NCBI GenBank assembly: GCA_943357275.1
Contig: CALRGL010000031.1
Location: 1-11,582 of the forward strand
DNA length: 11,582 nucleotides
DNA from: Candidatus Uhrbacteria bacterium RIFOXYB12_FULL_58_10
GTDB lineage: Bacteria; Patescibacteriota; Patescibacteriia; UBA9934; GWF2-40-263
Reading direction: 5' to 3'
Positions 6,969 through 11,582 of the stretch are shown here, one piece after another. The translations under genes were made by a program, and so were the position numbers. Below the pieces are notes generated by a model, which saw nothing but the letters and a program-made list of their open reading frames with translations, made no database searches and was not told the DNA's origin. The stretch's first letter is position 1; each line of letters opens with the position of its first letter.

Positions 6969-8243
6969 ATGTCTGAACAATCAATCGATCGTGCAAAAGC
7001 TGCTGGTTTGTGTCCAATGTGTGGAAATGTCCACTGTATTTGTGAAAAAGAGATCGAACCTCTTCCTCCGCTTCAGGAACGACTAGAACAAGAAAAATCT
7101 GAACGGGGAGAGCGTGTGGAGCGTTTGTCAAAAATGGTTGAGGAATTGTTTTCTGGGGAAGATCAAGAAAAAGTCCGCCTGGCGATTCTTCGATCGTTTG
7201 ATGTTCCTCAACGAGGGAACTATCACAACGAGGGAATGTACATGGATACACATTTGGATCGTATTCTTTCCACGATCGATGATATCTATCATGGCGTATT
7301 TCCAAAAGGGATCCCTGAAGCATTAAAAGATGTTCTTTTGGAGGTTGCAAAAAAGAATCCAAAAGAATCATTTCAGAAATATGCGTTTTTGCACGATATC
7401 GATAAACCAAACACACTTAAATTGAAATATAACAATCAAACAGAAGTTGATCTTTCTTGGGAGCAGTGGGTCGCTCAGTTACCTCCGGAACTTGCACAGC
7501 AACCTGATCCTGTAAAAATGGATGTGTATTTAACACAGCAGGGTATTGAAGGTGTTTCTTATGTCCATGGGAAGGAAGCGCATGGTGACAAAGGTGCAAA
7601 GACAATTGTGGAATTAGGGGCGAAGATAGATCCTTCAATCATCAAAGCGATTCAAAAGCACGAGGCAGGATTTTTGTTTACAAAAACACAAACCCGTTTG
7701 TACGAAGAACAGTTCGGTGATTTTTCTCCAGATGAGCGTTTGTGGGCGATTGCTGCGAGTTATACCGATTTAATGGGTTCGTATCAATCAAAAGATCCTG
7801 GTTCGATTCCTTCTAAGCCAGAAGTATTCGTTCTCGGTCATTTAATGGATTCAAAACGAAACTTCGAAACCATTTCCTCTTTAAGAAATTCCATTGCCAC
7901 TGATCAAGAGTTAAAGGGTTGGATTGAAAAAGAAATAGTGAAACAAGCATCCATTGATCAGCATGTGTTTACTCTCATAGGAAAAGCTGAACCTCTTATG
8001 TTATCTACAGTTCTATTGATAGAACTGAAAGATAAGTTTGCTCCAAAATTCATACCAGGCCAAAAACTTGGAAAGTTTATCCCAACGCTTCAAAAAATGT
8101 TCCCAGATCAATTTCAAAAAGTTAGAGTGGCTTTATTGAATATTCGAGAAGATGCAGGTATGGATGGTCTGCAAGCAGTTTTCGAAACTATTCAAGCAAG
8201 TGAAGAACAGAAAAAAGTGATTACCGCTTGGGTGAAAGAGTAG
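6969..8243 (+). CDS. Uncharacterised protein with an N-terminal Cys cluster and an HD-type metal-binding domain
   Basis: A 424-residue soluble protein with no named family that I recognise. The N-terminus has a compact Cys cluster, CPMCGNVHCIC (Cys15, Cys18, Cys23, Cys25, plus His22), which looks like a small zinc-binding knuckle, then a charged helix at about 34-62. Residues about 80-275 fit an HD phosphohydrolase fold: His95 (THLDRIL), His142-Asp143 in FLHDIDKPNT, His205 in EAHGDKGAK, and Asp267 in SYTDLMGS. LHDIxKPxT followed by HxxxGA resembles the HD domain of CCA-adding enzymes, but there is no nucleotidyltransferase domain. HD proteins commonly hydrolyse phosphoester bonds in nucleotides or RNA; the substrate here is unknown. 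Residues 290-424 are helical and unassigned. The ATG is the first in frame and precedes the Cys cluster. The gene lies directly after the structured RNA and terminator. Confidence 0.85.
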   Translation: MSEQSIDRAKAAGLCPMCGNVHCICEKEIEPLPPLQERLEQEKSERGERVERLSKMVEELFSGEDQEKVRLAILRSFDVPQRGNYHNEGMYMDTHLDRILSTIDDIYHGVFPKGIPEALKDVLLEVAKKNPKESFQKYAFLHDIDKPNTLKLKYNNQTEVDLSWEQWVAQLPPELAQQPDPVKMDVYLTQQGIEGVSYVHGKEAHGDKGAKTIVELGAKIDPSIIKAIQKHEAGFLFTKTQTRLYEEQFGDFSPDERLWAIAASYTDLMGSYQSKDPGSIPSKPEVFVLGHLMDSKRNFETISSLRNSIATDQELKGWIEKEIVKQASIDQHVFTLIGKAEPLMLSTVLLIELKDKFAPKFIPGQKLGKFIPTLQKMFPDQFQKVRVALLNIREDAGMDGLQAVFETIQASEEQKKVITAWVKE

Positions 8244-8286
8244 AAAAGGAGAGCCAACTATTAGAGAGCCTCACAAAGCAAGTGAA

Positions 8287-8397
8287 ATGCGTTGGGTGTT
8301 TGATGTTGGTACGGAGTCTGAGGTCATTGAGAATGTAAAAGATGCGATCGAGTTTGTTGCAAAAAAAGTAAATTATAGTACAGAAAACTGGCCTTGA
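8287..8397 (+). CDS. Doubtful small open frame, possibly a gene remnant
   Basis: Thirty-six codons from ATG 8287 to a TGA at 8395-8397; the frame is open back to 8236. The predicted peptide reads like real protein, with an amphipathic stretch (VIENVKDAIEFVAKKV, residues 13-28), but it is short, has no family match that I know, and its last codons lie inside the terminator hairpin. An SD-like AAAGGAGAG (8245-8253) stands upstream, seven bases before an in-frame ATT (8260) and too far from the ATG. It may be a real small gene, the tail of a decayed gene, or chance. Confidence 0.2.
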   Translation: MRWVFDVGTESEVIENVKDAIEFVAKKVNYSTENWP

Positions 8398-8409
8398 CGG
8401 GCCAGTTTT
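8384..8409. terminator. Bidirectional intrinsic terminator between convergent genes
   Basis: A perfect 10-pair stem, AAAACTGGCC (8384-8393) with GGCCAGTTTT (8400-8409), encloses the loop TTGACG. Five T follow on the plus strand, and the A tract at 8384-8387 gives a T tract on the minus strand. It serves the gene ending at 8243 and lies 12 bases past the stop codon of the minus-strand gene that ends at 8422, so it can stop transcription from both sides. Confidence 0.88.
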
Positions 8410-8421
8410 TCATTTATTCTA

Positions 8422-9324
8422 TTACTCTTTAAACCAATTTAACACTTTTTTAATGAAGCTAGTTGATTGAGGAGGGGTTGGTTCAAGTGATGCAGTAGGT
8501 GGTTCTGACTCAGAGGATGTCTCTGTCGGTATTGTTTCAAGGGCGCGTGTACGTACTGCCTGAATTGTTGGTTCAAGATCTGGGGTAGGTTTTGTTGATG
8601 ATTCAACGTCTGAAACTCCGCTTTCAGCCTGTGGAACAAATCGTTCTTGAAGTTTTACTAAGGCATCAAGAACAGCTAGGCCATGTTCGATTTTGAATCG
8701 ATAATACTTAGGGGGACTCAATGTTGCCTTCTCTTTATCTACTGAGATATTGCGTGAAAACTGTTCGTATTGAGATTCTGTGATTGACTCATCGTTCAGT
8801 CGTTCTCGTAGAGCATTTGCTACAAAAATTTCGCGTGTTGGGCGTCTGCCTGGATGAATTTTCGCATATTGATCCAAAAGGTCCCATTGAAGTTCAGCTG
8901 CAGGAAGATCTTCTTTGGCACTTCTGAGTTCAGATGTTGTGGCGCGGATTTTCCATCCGAGTTCTTGTAGAGCCTTTTCTGGCTCTACTTCCATGTATTG
9001 CTCAACGGCATTTGTGAGTTGTTCTGCCTGTTCTTCAGGAGATAACTCTTGTTTGCTATCAGCTAGGAAAGAATTTCTTCTGGGTTCCAAAAGTGAGGAA
9101 AATTTATGAATGTTTTCCAACCGACGATGAATTTCATTCACACGAGCGTTTTCGGCTCGTCGTTTTTCAGCTTGCCGTTCTGCTTTTGCAACGCGTTTTA
9201 ATCGTGTATCAGCTAATTTTAATAAATCTTTTTCAGACATCGAACCTAAGTCGCGTTTGGTTCCTCTGTCGATTGTTTCTTTCACTCGTTGAAGTTGTTC
9301 TTCAGGTGTTCGTTTGTATTCCAT
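8422..9324 (-). CDS. Uncharacterised charged protein with coiled-coil-like start, disordered tail and amphipathic C-terminus
   Basis: A 300-residue protein that I do not recognise. Residues 1-75 are highly charged and rich in Lys, Arg, Glu and Gln, consistent with long helices or a coiled coil. A helical middle part (about 95-230) contains ELGWKIRATTSELR (121-134) and PGRRPTREIFVANALRERL (158-176). Residues about 232-288 are rich in Pro, Thr, Ser and Glu and are probably disordered. The last 12 residues, SFIKKVLNWFKE (289-300), could form a short amphipathic basic helix able to bind a membrane surface or a partner. There is no signal peptide or transmembrane segment. The start ATG is followed at once by charged sequence and lacks an SD site. 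The gene converges with the HD-domain gene and diverges from the ATPase gene, with 67 bases between starts. No function can be assigned. Confidence 0.8.
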   Translation of the reverse strand: MEYKRTPEEQLQRVKETIDRGTKRDLGSMSEKDLLKLADTRLKRVAKAERQAEKRRAENARVNEIHRRLENIHKFSSLLEPRRNSFLADSKQELSPEEQAEQLTNAVEQYMEVEPEKALQELGWKIRATTSELRSAKEDLPAAELQWDLLDQYAKIHPGRRPTREIFVANALRERLNDESITESQYEQFSRNISVDKEKATLSPPKYYRFKIEHGLAVLDALVKLQERFVPQAESGVSDVESSTKPTPDLEPTIQAVRTRALETIPTETSSESEPPTASLEPTPPQSTSFIKKVLNWFKE

Positions 9325-9342
9325 AAAACAGATAAATGATTC

Positions 9343-9348
9343 TTTATA
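9343..9348 (-). promoter_or_regulatory. Possible -10 box for the minus-strand gene at 8422-9324
   Basis: TATAAA on the minus strand (9348-9343) lies 18 bases before the start codon, giving a leader of about 10-12 bases. No -35 box can be seen at the right distance, so this is a weak call based on the -10 match and position only. Confidence 0.3.
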
Positions 9349-9373
9349 GAAAGATGAATGTTTCTCTAGAGAC

Positions 9374-9382
9374 TGTTATACT
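9374..9382 (+). promoter_or_regulatory. Extended -10 promoter of the P-type ATPase gene, suggesting a leaderless mRNA
   Basis: TGT followed by TATACT (9377-9382) is an extended -10 element with five of six matches to TATAAT. The ATG at 9392 is only 9 bases downstream, where transcription would normally begin (about 9388-9392). The mRNA would then have almost no 5' leader. No good -35 box is visible, as is common for extended -10 promoters. Confidence 0.55.
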
Positions 9383-9391
9383 CATTGTAAT

Positions 9392-11582
9392 ATGCAACCT
9401 ACGTACGCACAAATTTCTTCTGGAACAATCACGGAAACGGAAAAACAGTTTGGGACAACGATGTCCCAAGGACTTTCTGAAACTCAAGTAGATGAGCGAA
9501 TCAAAAAAGAGGGAAGAAATACGCTTTCTCATGGAAAAGAAACCGTTTGGAACCTACTCGCCAGACAGTTTAATTCGGTGTTTGTGTGGTTGTTGTTAGC
9601 GGCCGCAGGATTATCTTTTTTTCTAGGTGAACGCCTCGACGGATTCATGATTTTGTTTTTTGTTTTGATCGATGTGACCCTTTCGTTTTTTCAAGAATAT
9701 AAATCTCAACATATTCTCGAAAGCCTTAAAAAATACTTTGTTTCACGGGCAACTGTTGTTCGTAGCGGTGTGCAAAAACAAGTGCTCAGTACAGAACTTG
9801 TGTGTGGAGATGTTGTGATTTTGGAACCAGGAGATGTGATTCCTGCGGATCTTCGTTTGTTTGAAACAATTGATTTTACGGTTGATGAGTCACTCCTCAC
9901 AGGTGAGTCGAGATCTGTTGAAAAAACATCCTCCACCTGTCTTCAACCTCCAACAAGTTTGTTTGAGGCAACAAATATTGGTTTTTCTGCAACTCATGTC
10001 CTTAGTGGTATGGCAAAGGGTATTGTGATTGCCGTAGGATCAAAAACAGAAGCAGGAAGAACAGCAAAGCTTGCGACAGATACAAAGCACGTGAGTAGTT
10101 TTGAAGAAACAATGAATCGGTTTAGTGTCTTCATGCTTCAGATAGTCGTGGGTACACTTGTTGTGTTGTTTGTTCTGCATTATCTCATCAAAGGCCCAAC
10201 TGTTCAGATTGGGGAATTGATGATTTTCTTTGTTGCCCTTGCTGTGTCTGTTGTTCCAGAAGCTCTTCCTGTTGTGATTACGTTTGCTCTTTCAAGTGGG
10301 GCAAAAAATCTTGCGAAAAAACAAGTTGTGGTTAAACGTTTGACAGCAATTGAGGATCTTGGGGATATGGATATTTTGTGTACGGATAAAACAGGGACAA
10401 TCACGGAAGGTGTGATGACTGTTGGAAGTGTACAGAATTACGCAGGAGACGCATTTTCTATTGCACGACTTGGGATTGCGGGTTCAAATTCCAATACAAA
10501 CACGTTTGACGAAGCCATGCTGAAAGCTTCAAACCCTGTAGACGTTATTGATCCGTCGTTAGTGATTGTTGAACATGTTGGATTTGATCCAAAACTTCGA
10601 TTCGATGCCACGCTTCTTAAAGGAGTTTCTTATCACGTTGTCATGCGGGGAGCTCCTGAGGCCATTGCTCTTCAATGTGAGATGTCTGAGGTAGATCAAC
10701 GAAAGATGATCGCTTGGATTGAGCAAGAAGGGCGACTTGGTCGACGTGTTCTTGGAGTTGCTCAAGGCCTTTTTGATTCTGCTCCAGATCATTGGGAGAT
10801 TTCAAAAAAGATGTATTTTGTAGGAATGATTTCCTTTGAAGATCCTCTGAAACCTTCTTCTGTTCAAGCCCTTGAAAAGGCAAAAGCCTTGGGAATTCAG
10901 ATAAAAATCATTACAGGAGATCGTCCAGAAGTTGCAGGAGCGATCGCTTCTCAACTTCATCTCATTGAAGATCCAAATGACGTCATTACAGGCGAAGATT
11001 TATTCGCTCTTTCACATGAGGAACAACTTGTGGCCGTTACTCGATCCCGTGTGTTTGCTCGCGTCACTCCAGAGGCAAAGCTTGATATTTTAAAATTACT
11101 TAAAACACAGTTTCGTGTTGGGTTTTTAGGAGAGGGAATCAATGACGCACCAGCACTCAAAGAAGCTCATATTGGGATTGTTGTGCAGAATGCTTCTGAC
11201 GTAGCTCGAGAGTCCGCGGATATTGTGTTGCTTGAAAAAAGTTTGCTTGTGATTTTGGACGGAGTTGAACACGGACGAAAAGTTTCAGCGAATACGGTGA
11301 AATATATTAAAACAACACTCGCTTCAAATTTTGGAAATTTTTATTCGGTTGCCATTGCCTCTTTGTTTATTCCTTATCTTCCAATGCTTTCCATTCAAAT
11401 TTTGCTCGTGAATTTGTTATCAGATTTTCCAATGATCGCTATTGCGGCAGATACGGTAGACTCGGACGAACTTAGTAAACCAAAAGGGTTGAACCTTCAC
11501 GAGATGGGATTTTTGACTACGTTCTTCGGAGTTGTCAGTTCTGTTTTTGACTTTTTGTTATTTGCTACGTTTGTACCTCTTG
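9392..11582 (+). CDS. P-type ATPase, MgtA-like (P3B) probable magnesium transporter, truncated by the window end
   Basis: The frame is open for 730 codons to the right edge; M1 to M6 and all cytosolic domains are present, and the last membrane helices lie outside. P-type ATPases move cations across the membrane through an aspartyl-phosphate intermediate. Visible motifs are TGES (170-173, actuator), PEALP in M4 (289-293), CTDKTGT with phosphorylated Asp332, RGAPE (419-423, nucleotide domain), TGD (508-510) and GEGINDAP (580-587). MDILCTDKTGT, YIKTTLASNFGN (638-649, M5) and NLLSD (674-678, M6) closely follow the MgtA pattern, so Mg2+ or a similar divalent ion is the likely substrate; this is inferred from family likeness. 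The first Asp of GDGxNDxP is Glu581. The start follows an extended -10 box directly, without an SD site. Confidence 0.93.
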   Translation, partial: MQPTYAQISSGTITETEKQFGTTMSQGLSETQVDERIKKEGRNTLSHGKETVWNLLARQFNSVFVWLLLAAAGLSFFLGERLDGFMILFFVLIDVTLSFFQEYKSQHILESLKKYFVSRATVVRSGVQKQVLSTELVCGDVVILEPGDVIPADLRLFETIDFTVDESLLTGESRSVEKTSSTCLQPPTSLFEATNIGFSATHVLSGMAKGIVIAVGSKTEAGRTAKLATDTKHVSSFEETMNRFSVFMLQIVVGTLVVLFVLHYLIKGPTVQIGELMIFFVALAVSVVPEALPVVITFALSSGAKNLAKKQVVVKRLTAIEDLGDMDILCTDKTGTITEGVMTVGSVQNYAGDAFSIARLGIAGSNSNTNTFDEAMLKASNPVDVIDPSLVIVEHVGFDPKLRFDATLLKGVSYHVVMRGAPEAIALQCEMSEVDQRKMIAWIEQEGRLGRRVLGVAQGLFDSAPDHWEISKKMYFVGMISFEDPLKPSSVQALEKAKALGIQIKIITGDRPEVAGAIASQLHLIEDPNDVITGEDLFALSHEEQLVAVTRSRVFARVTPEAKLDILKLLKTQFRVGFLGEGINDAPALKEAHIGIVVQNASDVARESADIVLLEKSLLVILDGVEHGRKVSANTVKYIKTTLASNFGNFYSVAIASLFIPYLPMLSIQILLVNLLSDFPMIAIAADTVDSDELSKPKGLNLHEMGFLTTFFGVVSSVFDFLLFATFVPL

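Noticed and set aside
4109..9359. AAAGATGAAT shared by both divergent gaps (4109-4118 and 9350-9359)
   Set aside because: Ten bases of AT-rich sequence at different distances from the starts; probably chance.
1..11582. Search for CRISPR arrays, insertion sequence ends, integrases, toxin-antitoxin pairs and defence genes
   Set aside because: No regularly spaced repeats, terminal inverted repeats or matching protein motifs were seen.

Overview
The window looks like a chromosomal segment from an uncultivated bacterium with a compact genome, most likely of the Candidate Phyla Radiation (Patescibacteria). This is an inference from the gene style: a tight lemA-htpX-clpC group, short intergenic gaps, starts without Shine-Dalgarno (SD) sites, moderately AT-rich DNA and several proteins of no recognisable family. 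No marker gene fixes the lineage. The code reads as standard, with no in-frame TGA in any main gene.

Left part (1-4162), minus strand: a proteostasis operon read in the order lemA, htpX, clpC, then the start of an unrecognised gene that leaves the window at base 1. Gaps are 3, 9 and 8 bases. A good promoter (TTGACG, 17-base spacer, TAATCT) lies before lemA. It combines a membrane LemA protein, a membrane zinc protease and an AAA+ unfoldase that carries a ClpP-docking loop.

Middle (4163-6762), plus strand: a two-gene unit of phosphomannomutase/phosphoglucomutase and tyrosyl-tRNA synthetase, both with complete catalytic motifs, separated by 11 bases.

A 206-base gap (6763-6968) is the most unusual non-coding stretch. 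It has a perfect TTGACA box, about 100 bases rich in possible pairings (including a hairpin closed by a cUUCGg loop) and a strong intrinsic terminator 25 bases before the next gene. It could be a free small RNA or a regulated 5' leader.

Right part: a plus-strand protein (6969-8243) joins a small Cys cluster to an HD-type metal-binding domain. It converges, across a bidirectional terminator, on a minus-strand charged and partly disordered protein (8422-9324). That gene diverges from a P-type ATPase of the MgtA-like P3B (magnesium) type, which starts at 9392 and runs off the right end. The ATPase has Glu in place of the first Asp of the GDGxNDxP hinge motif, and its promoter suggests a leaderless mRNA.

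No tRNA, rRNA, CRISPR array, insertion sequence, integrase or defence gene was seen. Nothing here is clearly a new multi-gene system; the best leads are the structured RNA and the Cys-cluster/HD protein next to it.
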